Origin: Azoarcus sp. Aa7
GTDB lineage: Bacteria; Pseudomonadota; Gammaproteobacteria; Burkholderiales; Rhodocyclaceae
DNA length: 64,000 nt
Direction: 5' to 3'
Assembly (NCBI RefSeq): GCF_014822185.1
Contig: NZ_QVLR01000060.1
Coordinates: forward strand, 62,001 to 126,000
Below, in pieces: positions 1 through 8,995 of the stretch (position 1 is its first letter; each line of letters starts with the position of its first letter). The translations under genes were made by a program, and so were the position numbers. The notes beneath the pieces are model-generated. The model did not search any database. It was not told the DNA's origin and worked only from the letters and a program-made list of their open reading frames with translations.

Positions 1-930
1 GATGCGATGCCCGGCACGCCGCAGATCCAGAACATCATCCCCTCCGCCTTCTTCAAGACCAATGCCTGGGCCGCCCCTTGGCTCGGCGTGGTCGGCTCGG
101 TCTTCATCCTGCTGGTGGGTCTCACCTATCTGACTTGGCGGCGCAAGCAGGCGGCGGCGCGGAACGAAGGCTACGGCGAGGGTCACCACAACGAACCCGA
201 GCCCTTCGGCGGCGAGGCGCTGCCCAACCCCTGGATCGCCATCCTGCCCCTGATCGCGGTGGGCGTGCTGAACCGGGTTTTCGGCGCGTGGATTCCGCAG
301 CTGTATGGCAGCACCCACGAAATGGCACTGGCCGCGGGCGGCAAACCCGTCGTCACCGAGGTCTCCAAGGTCGCCGCCATCTGGGCGGTGGAAGCGGCGC
401 TGCTGGTGGGCATTCTCACCGTGCTGGTGTTCGCGTTCAGGACGGTGAAGGCGAAGTTCGCCGAAGGGACCAGGGCGGCGGTGTCCGGTACGCTGCTGGC
501 ATCGATGAACACGGCTTCCGAATATGGTTTCGGTGCCGTGATCGCCATCCTTCCGGGCTTTCTGATTGTCGCCGATGCACTGAAGGCCATCCCCAATCCG
601 CTGGTCAACGAGGCGATCACGGTCACCACGCTGGCGGGTATCACCGGCTCGGCCACTGGCGGCATGAGCATCGCGCTGGCAGCGATGTCGGAGCAGTTCA
701 TCGCTGCGGCCAACGCCGCCGGCATCCCGCTGGAAGTGCTGCACCGGATCGCTTCCATGGCCAGCGGCGGCATGGACACCCTTCCCCATAACGGCGCGAT
801 CATCACGCTGCTGGCGGTCACCGGCCTTACCCACCGCCAGGCCTACGGCGACATTTTCGCCATCACCTGCATCAAGACTTTGGCGGTGTTCGTGGTCATC
901 GCCTTCTTCTACCTGACCGGGCTGTACTGA
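1..930 (+). CDS. GntP-family permease, 3' part only
   Basis: This is the C-terminal part of a GntP-type (gluconate/organic acid:H+ symporter) inner-membrane permease. The frame is open at base 1, so the start lies outside the window and the methionine at base 7 is probably internal. About 307 residues are present, against about 450 for a whole family member. They contain several hydrophobic segments and a Gly/Ala/Ser-rich stretch (TGSATGGMSIAL, then MASGGMDTLPHNGA) typical of the second half of GntP proteins. A hydrophilic charged loop with KQAAARNEG lies near the beginning. The substrate cannot be read from the sequence. A 201-bp gap separates it from the next gene, so they need not be co-transcribed. 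Confidence 0.8.
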   Translation, partial: DAMPGTPQIQNIIPSAFFKTNAWAAPWLGVVGSVFILLVGLTYLTWRRKQAAARNEGYGEGHHNEPEPFGGEALPNPWIAILPLIAVGVLNRVFGAWIPQLYGSTHEMALAAGGKPVVTEVSKVAAIWAVEAALLVGILTVLVFAFRTVKAKFAEGTRAAVSGTLLASMNTASEYGFGAVIAILPGFLIVADALKAIPNPLVNEAITVTTLAGITGSATGGMSIALAAMSEQFIAAANAAGIPLEVLHRIASMASGGMDTLPHNGAIITLLAVTGLTHRQAYGDIFAITCIKTLAVFVVIAFFYLTGLY

Positions 931-1131
931 GCACCGCGTTTGCCGCAACAAGGCAGAGGAAACGGACGCGCGGATCCTCCGCAGCTCGTGTGACGCCGCC
1001 GGCGTTCCACGGGATGCGGAGGGTCCGCGTTGCCGGAGTCGAATTTCCCGCGCATCGCGGCACTCGTAGGGCATCTCTGCGGTCACAGCTTGCGGAGGCC
1101 GTGCTTCGGCCGTTGTGTGGAGGGAGGGGGC

Positions 1132-2097
1132 ATGTCCAGCCCGTCGTCCCCGATGATTCCCGCCTGCTCGATGACGCGAGCGCAGTTCCTGCGGCTTGCG
1201 GCGGGCGCGGCTGCGGCCCTTGTCGTCGGCGGCCGGGCGAAGGCCCAGGCGCCCGGCGAGGCTTCCGGAGGTGCGATGCCGACGCGTCCGATTCCTTCGA
1301 CCCAGGAGCGCTTGCCCGTCGTCGGGCTGGGCACGTACGTGGGGTTCGACGTCCCGCGCGAATCGGCGGAGTATCGGCGCTTGCCCGAGGTGTTGCGGAC
1401 CTTGTTCGAGGCCGGCGGGTCGGTGATCGATACGTCGCCGATGTACGGGCGGGCGGAGGCGGTGACGGGCGAGCTGCTCGCTGCGGCCGGGCTGCGCAGC
1501 AAGGCCTTCGTCGCGACCAAGGTGTGGACGCACGGGCGCGCCGAGGGGATCCGGCAGATGCAGGAGTCGATGCGGCTGCTGCAGATGGAGCGCCTGGACC
1601 TGATGCAGGTGCATAACCTGATCGACTGGCGGGTGCATCTGGCGACGCTGCGCGACTGGAAGGCCGAGGGGCGCGTGCGCTACGTCGGCATCACGCATTA
1701 CACGCACGGCGCCTATGGCGAACTCGAGGCGGTGATGCGCGAGGCGCAGTTCGATTTCGTGCAGGTCAATTATTCGGTCGACGAAGCGGAGGCGGAGCGG
1801 CGCATCCTGCCGCTGGCGGCCGAACGCGGCATGGCGGTGCTGATCAACCGGCCCTTCGGTGGCGGCCGGGTGTTGCGCCGCCTGCGCGACCGGCCGCTGC
1901 CGCCGTGGGCGACGGAGATCGGCGCGACGAGCTGGGCGCAGGTGCTGCTGAAGTTCGTGCTGAGCCATCCGGCGGTGACGTGCGCGATTCCGGGCACCGG
2001 GCGGCCCGAGCATATGGCGGACAACGTGCGCGCGGCGATCGGCACGCTCCCCGACGCGGCGTTCTGGAAGCGCCATGCGGATGCGATCGGCGCTTGA
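1132..2097 (+). CDS. Exported aldo/keto reductase
   Basis: Aldo/keto reductase of 321 residues, predicted to use NADPH on a carbonyl substrate. I chose the ATG at 1132 because a purine-rich GGAGGGAGGGGG stretch sits just upstream; the open frame reaches back to 1030. The tetrad is complete: Asp100 and Tyr105 (IDTSPMY), Lys130 (VATKVW) and His161 (MQVHNL). The N-terminus has SMTRAQFLRLAAGAAAAL followed by an AKAQA-like cleavage site. It resembles a Tat signal but has only one Arg where the twin-Arg pair belongs, so the export route is uncertain. An NADPH enzyme outside the cytoplasm would need Tat export or would remain anchored. The next gene is also a Rossmann protein with a hydrophobic leader. 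The physiological substrate is unknown. Confidence 0.8.
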   Translation: MSSPSSPMIPACSMTRAQFLRLAAGAAAALVVGGRAKAQAPGEASGGAMPTRPIPSTQERLPVVGLGTYVGFDVPRESAEYRRLPEVLRTLFEAGGSVIDTSPMYGRAEAVTGELLAAAGLRSKAFVATKVWTHGRAEGIRQMQESMRLLQMERLDLMQVHNLIDWRVHLATLRDWKAEGRVRYVGITHYTHGAYGELEAVMREAQFDFVQVNYSVDEAEAERRILPLAAERGMAVLINRPFGGGRVLRRLRDRPLPPWATEIGATSWAQVLLKFVLSHPAVTCAIPGTGRPEHMADNVRAAIGTLPDAAFWKRHADAIGA

Positions 2098-2154
2098 GCC
2101 GCGGGGCAGGGCGCTGCGGGCCGTCCGGCCCGGTTTCATGCTGTGGAGGCAAGG

Positions 2155-2916
2155 ATGATTGCGCAAATCCGGTCCCATTTTCAGCCCGCTTTCCCGCCTG
2201 ATCGCCGGCGCCGCGTGCTGATCTTCGCCGCGATGGCGACGGCCGCGCTGGTTGCGTTGCCGCGTGTCGCGATCGGTGCGTCGGACGGTTTCCGTATCGG
2301 CATCATCGGCACCGGGCGGATCGGCGGCGCGCTGGCGGAGTTGTGGGCGAAGGCCGGTCACGAGCTGCTGATCTCCTCGCGCCATCCCGACGACCTGAAG
2401 CCGCTCGCGGCGCGGCTGGGTGCCAACGTGCGGGTGGGAACGCCGCGCGAGGCGGCGGAGTTCGGCGATGTCGTGCTGATAGCGGTGCCGTACGGGGCGC
2501 TGCCGCAGGTGGGGCGCGACTACGCGGGGCTGATGGCGCGGAAGGTGGTGCTGGAAACCGGCAATCCGCGGCGCGAGCGCGACGGGCCGATGGCGACGCC
2601 GGCTTTGGAGCGGGGCACCGGGGTGGCGTCGGCCGAATACCTGCCGGGCGTGCGCCTGGTGCGGGCCTTCACGTCGGTGCCGTATCTGGCGCTGCGCAGC
2701 GAGGCGCATCGCAGCGGCGAGCGCGTCGGCGTGCCGCTGGCGGCGGACGACCACGACGCGCTGGCGGTTGCTGCGCGGTTGGTCGAGGAGGCGGGTTTCG
2801 AGCCGGTGGCGGTCGGCGGGCTGGCGCGCGCCAAGGATTTCGACGTCGGTTCGCCGGTGTTCGGTCGCGCGCTGACGGCGCGCGAGCTGCGGCAGATGCT
2901 GGGCGTGGCGCGCTGA
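2155..2916 (+). CDS. NADP/F420-dependent oxidoreductase-like Rossmann protein with leader
   Basis: About 253 residues. A hydrophobic stretch (residues about 15-35, ending VAIGA) is followed by an N-terminal Rossmann fold with the dinucleotide motif GIIGTGRIGGAL. The family includes F420-dependent NADP reductase and small NADP-binding oxidoreductases. Motifs ISSRHP and VLIAVPYGALP match the NADP-binding half. The ATG at 2155 is preferred over the GTG at 2143 because GGAGG lies 5 bases before it. The gene follows the aldo/keto reductase by 57 bases and may be co-transcribed with it. The leader is unusual for this family, which is normally cytoplasmic. Exact reaction unknown. Confidence 0.7.
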   Translation: MIAQIRSHFQPAFPPDRRRRVLIFAAMATAALVALPRVAIGASDGFRIGIIGTGRIGGALAELWAKAGHELLISSRHPDDLKPLAARLGANVRVGTPREAAEFGDVVLIAVPYGALPQVGRDYAGLMARKVVLETGNPRRERDGPMATPALERGTGVASAEYLPGVRLVRAFTSVPYLALRSEAHRSGERVGVPLAADDHDALAVAARLVEEAGFEPVAVGGLARAKDFDVGSPVFGRALTARELRQMLGVAR

Positions 2917-2978
2917 GGGCGCAGGCGATGCGCCCGCGTGTCGAACGCGCCGTCGGCACCGCCGCGGGCGGCTGAGCG

Positions 2979-4241
2979 ATGCTCGGGGCGCTCGTCCGCC
3001 GGGTGGTGCCGGTGCGTGAGGGCGAGACGCAGCCTCTGCTGCTCGCGACGGCCTACGGCTTCGCGATCCTGTATTCCTATTACCTGCTGCGTCCGGTGCG
3101 CGACGAGATCGGCGCGGCGGACCGCGGCAACCTGCAGATCCTGTGGACTGCGGTATTCGTCGTGATGCTGCTGGCGGTGCCGCTGTATTCGGCGGCCGTG
3201 GCGCGCTGGCCGCGGGCGGTGTTCGTGCCGCTGGCGAACCGCTTCTTCGCGGCCAACCTGCTCGTCTTCTATGCCGCGCTGTATCTGCTGCCCGAGTCCG
3301 CACGCGCCTGGATCGACCGCGTGTTCTACGTGTGGGTGAGCGTGTTCGCGCTGTTCGTCGTCACGGTGTTCTGGGGCTTCGTCGCCGACCTGTTCCGCCA
3401 TGAGCAGGGCAAGCGCCTGTTCGGCTTCATCGCGGTCGGCTCCTCGCTCGGCGGCATCGCGGGGTCGGCGACGACCGCGGCGCTGGCACAGCATGTGCCG
3501 GTGTTCCTGTTGCTGCTGATGGCGGTGCTGCCGCTGGAGGTGGCGTCGTGGTGCGCGCGGGCACTCGACCGCCACGCGCAGCGCGAGCCGGCCACGCTCG
3601 CACGCGAACCGGATGCGCGCATCGGCGGCAGCGCGTGGAGCGGGGCGCGGCTCGTGTTCCGTTCGCCGGCCTTGCTGCGCATTGCGCTGTGGCTGCTGCT
3701 GATGACCTTCGCGTCGACGATCCTGTACTTCGTGCAGGCGCACATGCTGGGCGAGGCATACGCCGACCGGGCGCTGCGGCGGGTCTTCCTGGCGCGTGTG
3801 GACCTCGCCGTGAATGTGCTGACGATCGCGACGCAGATCTTCCTGACGGCCCACATCCTGCGCCGCCTCGGCGTGGGGATGACGCTGGCGCTGCTGCCCT
3901 CGTTCGCGCTCGTCGGCTTTGTGGTGCTCGGCACGGCGCCGGCGCTGGCCGTGCTGGTGGTCGTGCGCGTGCTGTACGACAGCAGCCGCCATGCGCTCGC
4001 AAAGCCCGCACGCGAGGTGCTGTTCACGCTGGTGGGCCGCGAGGAGCGTTACAAGGCCAAGGCCTTCATCGACGCGGTGGTGTATCGCGGCGGCGATCTC
4101 GCCAGCGGCTGGATCTACGCCGGGCTCGCGGCGCTGGGGCTGTCTGTCGGCGCCATCGCCCTCGCGGCGGTGCCCGTCGCAGGGAGCTGGATCCTGGTCG
4201 CGCGCCAGCTGGGGCGCTGGGATGAGCATGATCCGCCCTGA
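2979..4241 (+). CDS. MFS-like transporter related to ATP/ADP-type carriers
   Basis: Integral membrane protein of 420 residues with about twelve hydrophobic helices. The N-terminal part (YGFAILYSYYLLRPVRDEIG) and the FWGFVADLF element match a group of MFS-fold proteins distantly related to the NTP/NDP antiporters of intracellular bacteria but also widespread in free-living proteobacteria. A hydrophilic loop containing REPDARIGGSAWSGARLV divides the two halves. The C-terminal half contains VVRVLYDSSRHALAKPAREVLFTLV, a basic segment typical of this group. The substrate is not known and nucleotide transport should not be assumed. It starts 62 bases after the Rossmann protein on the same strand. 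Confidence 0.65.
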   Translation: MLGALVRRVVPVREGETQPLLLATAYGFAILYSYYLLRPVRDEIGAADRGNLQILWTAVFVVMLLAVPLYSAAVARWPRAVFVPLANRFFAANLLVFYAALYLLPESARAWIDRVFYVWVSVFALFVVTVFWGFVADLFRHEQGKRLFGFIAVGSSLGGIAGSATTAALAQHVPVFLLLLMAVLPLEVASWCARALDRHAQREPATLAREPDARIGGSAWSGARLVFRSPALLRIALWLLLMTFASTILYFVQAHMLGEAYADRALRRVFLARVDLAVNVLTIATQIFLTAHILRRLGVGMTLALLPSFALVGFVVLGTAPALAVLVVVRVLYDSSRHALAKPAREVLFTLVGREERYKAKAFIDAVVYRGGDLASGWIYAGLAALGLSVGAIALAAVPVAGSWILVARQLGRWDEHDPP

Positions 4242-4429
4242 ACCTCGGCTGGCGGGGCTGCAGCGTTGAGGATTTCACCGAGTCGTCGGCCGCGAGATGT
4301 TATTTTCCGTCCGTTAACAATAAAGGCAGTCGTGCCGAAGCGGATCTGTTGCACATGCACTGCCACCGATGTCCCGATTCCCGGCGCCCCCGACAATTTC
4401 CGTCACAGCAGTCATTGCCTGAGTCTTGA

Positions 4430-6499
4430 ATGAATCTGCCTGATTTTCGGTGGCGAACGCTCAATACGCGCATCACCCTTGTAACGCTGTGCATCTTTCT
4501 GGCTAGTATCTGGTCGCTGGCGATCTATGCCAGCAAGATATTGCGCGAGGATATGCAGCGCCTGCTGGGCGAGCAGCAGTTCTCCACGGCGACCATCCTG
4601 GCGGCCGGGGTCAATGACGACCTGGGGCAGCGATTGCGTGCCCTGGACACCTTTGCGGGCGCCAGTGCAGCGGCTGCCGTGCAGGGCGCGTCGGACCCGC
4701 AGACGCTTCTGGAGCGCAACCCGGTTCTCCTCGAACTGTTCAACGGCGGGGTGGCCGTTCTGGATGCCGACGGCACGGCGATCGCCGACATTCCGCGCAC
4801 GGCGGGGCGGATCGGTGTCAATTTCATGGATCGGGAGCATGTCGCCGCCGCGCTGAAGAATGGCTCGGCAATGATCGGTCGGCCGATCATTGGCAAGAAG
4901 CTTCTCGCGCCGGTGTTCGGCATGGCGGTGCCCGTTCGCGACACGCAGGGCCGCGTGGTGGGCGCGGTGTTGGGCGTGACGGACCTGTCGAAACCCAATT
5001 TCATCGACAAGATCGCCGGAAACGTCTATGGCCGCACAGGTGGCTACCTGCTTGTGGCGCCGCAGTATCGGCTGGTGTTCGCCGCCTCCGACAAGCGCCG
5101 GATCATGGAGACCTTGCCCGCCCCCGGCGTCAACGCGGCGATAGACCGCTTTGTCGACGGTTACGAAGGCTCGGCCGTGTTCCGTGCATCGGATGGAGCG
5201 GAGGTGCTTGGCTCTGTGAAGAGCGTTCCGCTGGCGGGCTGGTTTGCAGGGGTCGCTCTGCCGATCAAGGAGGCATTCGCCCCGATTCGTGCCGTGCAGC
5301 AGCGGGTGCTGGCTGCCGCGATTCTGCTCACCCTGTTTGCGGGGGGGCTCACCTGGGCGATGTTGAGACGCCAGCTCGCGCCGATGCTCAACACCGTGAA
5401 GACCCTGGCCGCATTTTCGGATGCGAGGCAGTTTCCGGCCCCCCTGACCGTAGTACGGCACGACGAGGTGGGCGAACTGATCGGCGGGTTCAATCGTCTT
5501 CTGGAAACCCTGTCGCAGCGCGACCGGGCGTTGCGGGAGAACGAGCGGAAGCTCGCCACGATCCTCGAAAGTGTCGACGCCGACATCTACATGAAGGACA
5601 GGGATGGGCGGTATCTGTTCGCCAATCGCAAGGTGCGCGAGCGCTTCGGCTTGGCGGAGGAGGAGATCGTCGGTTACGGAGACGAGAAATTCTTCGATGC
5701 GGCGACCGCGGCACGGATGCGCACAGGCGACGAGCAGGTGCTGAAGGAAGGGCAGTTGCTCAGGACGGAAGAGACCATCCGGAACCGCAAGGACGGCAGC
5801 GCGGCGACCTGCCTGACCGTCAAGCTGCCCCTGCGTGACGAAAACGGCGAGATCTACGCGCTGTGCGGAATCTCGACGGACATCACCGAGCGCAAGAACA
5901 TGGAAGACCAGATACGCCGGCTCGGCTTTTACGATTCCCTGACCAACCTGCCGAATCGCCGGCTGTTCCTCGACCGCACGCAGCAGGCTCTCGCGGCCAG
6001 CAAGCGCACCGGCCGCCCGGGCGCCCTGCTGTTCATCGATCTGGACAATTTCAAGCCGCTGAACGATACCCATGGCCATGACATTGGCGACCAGTTGCTG
6101 GTGGAGGTTGCGCGGCGGTTGCAGAAATGCGTGCGCGAGGTCGATACCGTGGCGCGCTTCGGCGGCGATGAGTTCGTCGTGATGCTCTGCGAACTGCCGT
6201 CCGACAGCGCGGAGGCGCGCCGTCAGGCCGGACTGGTCGCGCAGAAGATCCTGGCGCGCCTGTCCGAGCCTTATGTGCTGGGCATCGAGCCCGCCGCGCC
6301 TGGCGTGCGGAAAATCGAACACCGCTGCTCGGCGAGCATCGGCGTGGCGCTGTTCACGGGGGGCGACGCGAACGAGGACGCCGTCATCAAGCGCGCGGAT
6401 ACCGCGATGTATCAGGCCAAGGAGGCCGGCCGCGGCGGGATACGCTTCGTCGACCCCGACGCGGGACCGTCGCTTCAGGAGGCGGAAGCCGTCGGCTGA
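4430..6499 (+). CDS. Membrane diguanylate cyclase (Cache-HAMP-PAS-GGDEF)
   Basis: Predicted diguanylate cyclase of 689 residues that makes cyclic di-GMP. Order of parts: one transmembrane helix near residues 12-32, a periplasmic double-Cache-like sensor to about 290, a second helix (about 295-315), a HAMP segment, a PAS domain with its DITERK linker, and a C-terminal GGDEF domain. The active-site motif is intact at residues 578-582. An RxxD inhibitory site (REVD) lies five residues before it, so product feedback is likely. DLDNFKPLNDTHGHD is the usual metal-binding region. No EAL domain follows. The Cache sensor suggests that a small extracellular ligand controls the enzyme. A 188-bp gap upstream leaves room for its own promoter. 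Confidence 0.92.
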   Translation: MNLPDFRWRTLNTRITLVTLCIFLASIWSLAIYASKILREDMQRLLGEQQFSTATILAAGVNDDLGQRLRALDTFAGASAAAAVQGASDPQTLLERNPVLLELFNGGVAVLDADGTAIADIPRTAGRIGVNFMDREHVAAALKNGSAMIGRPIIGKKLLAPVFGMAVPVRDTQGRVVGAVLGVTDLSKPNFIDKIAGNVYGRTGGYLLVAPQYRLVFAASDKRRIMETLPAPGVNAAIDRFVDGYEGSAVFRASDGAEVLGSVKSVPLAGWFAGVALPIKEAFAPIRAVQQRVLAAAILLTLFAGGLTWAMLRRQLAPMLNTVKTLAAFSDARQFPAPLTVVRHDEVGELIGGFNRLLETLSQRDRALRENERKLATILESVDADIYMKDRDGRYLFANRKVRERFGLAEEEIVGYGDEKFFDAATAARMRTGDEQVLKEGQLLRTEETIRNRKDGSAATCLTVKLPLRDENGEIYALCGISTDITERKNMEDQIRRLGFYDSLTNLPNRRLFLDRTQQALAASKRTGRPGALLFIDLDNFKPLNDTHGHDIGDQLLVEVARRLQKCVREVDTVARFGGDEFVVMLCELPSDSAEARRQAGLVAQKILARLSEPYVLGIEPAAPGVRKIEHRCSASIGVALFTGGDANEDAVIKRADTAMYQAKEAGRGGIRFVDPDAGPSLQEAEAVG

Positions 6500-6518
6500 G
6501 CGCGAACCGGCGCGGTAG

Positions 6519-6549
6519 CGCCCCCGCGCGCGAAGCAGTCTCGGGGGCG
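6519..6549. terminator. GC-rich hairpin between convergent genes
   Basis: An 8-bp perfect stem (CGCCCCCG with CGGGGGCG) with a 15-base loop lies between the ends of the diguanylate cyclase and the HNH gene. There is no strong T run, so function as an intrinsic terminator is uncertain. Confidence 0.4.
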
Positions 6550-6560
6550 GTCACTTCCCC

Positions 6561-6926
6561 TCACTTCCCCTTCGTGAGCAAGGCCTTCAGGTCGGCGAAC
6601 GGGTTGTGCGTCGACACCGTGCCGTTGTCCGTCTGGATCGAGCTGCCCGCCTGCGCTTCGAGCTGCCGCTGGTGTTCGTTGTCGTGGCAGTAGATGCACA
6701 ACAGCTCCCAGTTGCTGCCGTCGGGCGGGTTGTTGTCGTGATTGTGGTCGCGGTGATGCACCGTCAGCTCGCGCAGGTTGGTCACGGTGAATTCGCGCGC
6801 GCAGCGGCCGCAGATCCACGGGTAGATCTTCAGTGCGCGTTCGCGGTAGCCGTCGCTGCGCGTGTCGGCGGTGCGCCGGGCGTCGGCGACGATGCGGTCG
6901 AGCTTGCCGTGGTCGAATGTCTTCAT
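6561..6926 (-). CDS. YajD-like HNH nuclease family protein
   Basis: Small protein of 121 residues with an HNH endonuclease fold. Visible features are a CGRC zinc knuckle (Cys39, Cys42), the HHRDHNHDN motif around His57-His58 and the CIYCHDNEH motif (Cys77, Cys80, His85). Two CxxC pairs with the HNH core match the YajD family, whose role is not well established; nuclease activity is inferred. The open frame runs further upstream on the minus strand, but the methionine at 6926 gives a protein of normal family length. The C-terminal 30 residues are polar. Confidence 0.8.
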   Translation of the reverse strand: MKTFDHGKLDRIVADARRTADTRSDGYRERALKIYPWICGRCAREFTVTNLRELTVHHRDHNHDNNPPDGSNWELLCIYCHDNEHQRQLEAQAGSSIQTDNGTVSTHNPFADLKALLTKGK

Positions 6927-7018
6927 GGCTGGACGATTAGCGGGTTGTTGGTGGAGGTTTCGATTCCGGCTGGACCTTGCGGGTTCATTGCGGCCAAGGG
7001 CGTGGCTCCGCGCCGCCC

Positions 7019-7501
7019 TCAGAGCAGCGCTTCGATGTCGTCGGCGATGGCTTCCGGCGGGGTCATCGGCGCGTAGCGTTCGATCTGCGTGCCGCTGCGA
7101 TCGACGAGGAACTTCGTGAAGTTCCACTTGATCGCCTCGGTGCCGAGCACGCCTTTCGCGTGCGCCTTCAGCCATGCATAGAGCGGGTGGGCGTGGTCGC
7201 CATTGACCTCGATCTTGGCGAACATCGGGAAGCTGACGCCGTAGTTCGTCTCGCAGAACGCGGCGATTTCGGCGGCGTCGCCCGGTTCCTGCGCGCCGAA
7301 CTGGTTGCACGGAAAGCCCAGCACCACCAGCCCGCGGTCGCGGTACTTCTCGTAGAGCTGTTCCAGCCCGGCATAGTGCGGCGTGAAGCCGCACTGGCTG
7401 GCGGTATTCACGATCAGTAGCACCTTGCCGGCGTATTCGCCGATCGTGGTGTTGCCGCCGGCGAGGCGTTCGACTTCGACGTCCTTGAGTTGAGCATCCA
7501 T
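7019..7501 (-). CDS. Glutathione peroxidase (Cys type)
   Basis: Thiol peroxidase of 160 residues, the usual length for bacterial glutathione peroxidase-like enzymes that reduce hydrogen and organic peroxides. The catalytic residue is Cys37 in NTASQCGFT, not selenocysteine. The FPCNQFG motif supplies the conserved Gln, and KWNFTKFLVD supplies the Trp and Asn. The start at 7501 is preceded by GGAGGA at good spacing; the open frame upstream of it is not supported. No signal peptide is seen, so it should act in the cytoplasm. The reductant is probably thioredoxin or glutathione, which the sequence does not decide. Confidence 0.92.
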   Translation of the reverse strand: MDAQLKDVEVERLAGGNTTIGEYAGKVLLIVNTASQCGFTPHYAGLEQLYEKYRDRGLVVLGFPCNQFGAQEPGDAAEIAAFCETNYGVSFPMFAKIEVNGDHAHPLYAWLKAHAKGVLGTEAIKWNFTKFLVDRSGTQIERYAPMTPPEAIADDIEALL

Positions 7502-7689
7502 GGCCTGTTCCTCCGGATCCCGCCTGCCGCATGGCGGCGATGCCTCCCGGATCGCGTCCGGGGTTCCGCAGAGCCTACGCGCCGGCCGTGCCTGTGGCAA
7601 TCGGATGAGGTGGGTGCCGCGCACGGTTGCCCGCGAAGCGCGGGAGTTTGCGATACTCGCGCCTCCGCAATCACGTCCCGCCGTAACGC

Positions 7690-8868
7690 ATGAATCACCG
7701 CGAGCGCCTTCTCGAACTGCAATCGATGCTGCACGCGCACGAGGCGTTCTGGCGGCCGTCGCCTTTCCAGGTACGGCGGCCCGCCTGGTGCGAGGCGCTG
7801 CCGGCGCTCGCCGATGCGGTGCTCGGTCTCGACGAGGCCACGCTCGAGCGTTTCGTCGTTGATCCCGACGCCTGTCGTGCGTGGCTCGCGCCGCGCCTGC
7901 CCGTCGTCGAAAGGCTGGAAACGCTGTGCACCGTGCGCCAGCTCGCCCCGCGCGACCTGCCGCCGCGCGACCCGCGTGCCGACCTGTTCATCCCCGGCCG
8001 CAAGCTCGCGCAGATCGACGCCTTCGCCGCACACGGGCCGGCCGAAGGGGCGCCGGTGCTGGAGTGGTGCGCGGGCAAGGGGCATCTGGGGCGGCGGCTG
8101 GCGCTCCTCGATCGGGTGCCCGTCCGTCTGCTGGAGATCGATTCCGCGCTGTGCCGGGCCGCGGAGCGGCTCGCCGACGGGAGCGGGGTGGAACAGACCG
8201 TGACTTGCGGCGATGCGCTGGACGAGGGCGCCCGTCGCCATGTGCGCGGCCACGCCGTCGTCGCGCTGCATGCCTGCGGCGAGCTGCATCGCACGCTGGT
8301 CCGTCATGCGGCGCACGATCGTGCGCACAGCTACCGCATCGCGCCGTGCTGCTATCACCTCGGCGCGGGGGACGGCTACCGGCCCCTGAGCCGCGATGCC
8401 ACGCTGGCGCTCGACGAGCGTTCGCTGCGCCTGGCGGTCACCGAGACCGTCACCGCGCCGCGCAACGTGCGTGCGCGCCTGGCGCGCGACCAGGCGTGGA
8501 AGCTGGGTTTCGTCGCGCTGCGCAACGAGATCGAGGGCGACGCCGTGCGCAGCTTCAAGCCCGTGCCTGCATCCTGGCTGGCGCTCGATTTCGCCGGCTA
8601 CTGCGGTGCGCTGGCAGGGCGCGAAGGGGTGCGCCTGCCGGCGGCGGTGGATTGGGAGCACTGGCTCGCCGTCGGCGAACGGCGCCGTGCCGAGGTCCGC
8701 CGCCTCGAAGTGGTCCGCCACGCCTTCCGCCGCGCGCTCGAAGTGTGGTTGGTGATGGACCTCGCGCTCGGGCTGGAGGAGGCGGGCTTCGACGTGCAGG
8801 CGGGCACCTTCTGCGCGCGCTCGCTCACGCCGCGCAACCTGCTGCTGCTTGCGCGGCGGCATGCGTGA
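7690..8868 (+). CDS. SAM-dependent methyltransferase (Methyltransf_32 type)
   Basis: Class I methyltransferase-like protein of 392 residues. The SAM site is visible as VLEWCAGKGHLGRRL, followed by an acidic strand end (LLEID). Downstream are HACGELH and the APCCYH motif, which mark a family shared with eukaryotic METTL25/GSTCD-like proteins. The N-terminal about 110 residues form a separate helical region. The substrate is unknown; RNA or protein methylation are both possible by analogy. It is divergent from the peroxidase gene, with 188 bp between starts that should hold both promoters. Confidence 0.75.
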   Translation: MNHRERLLELQSMLHAHEAFWRPSPFQVRRPAWCEALPALADAVLGLDEATLERFVVDPDACRAWLAPRLPVVERLETLCTVRQLAPRDLPPRDPRADLFIPGRKLAQIDAFAAHGPAEGAPVLEWCAGKGHLGRRLALLDRVPVRLLEIDSALCRAAERLADGSGVEQTVTCGDALDEGARRHVRGHAVVALHACGELHRTLVRHAAHDRAHSYRIAPCCYHLGAGDGYRPLSRDATLALDERSLRLAVTETVTAPRNVRARLARDQAWKLGFVALRNEIEGDAVRSFKPVPASWLALDFAGYCGALAGREGVRLPAAVDWEHWLAVGERRRAEVRRLEVVRHAFRRALEVWLVMDLALGLEEAGFDVQAGTFCARSLTPRNLLLLARRHA

Positions 8869-8995
8869 CGTTTGGAAACGTGCGATCGTTCCGGGCAGGA
8901 GGATAATATTCGGCTGTAATGTTTCGGCTTGCCGGTCCGCCAATCCGACGCAAGCCTCCGGCGATCCGGGGTCCCATCCGCTCGGGAGAATGCAA

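Noticed and set aside
2520-4229. Minus-strand open frame of 569 codons
   Set aside because: Composition is Arg/His/Gln-rich and it lies opposite a membrane carrier with clear helices and a Rossmann protein.
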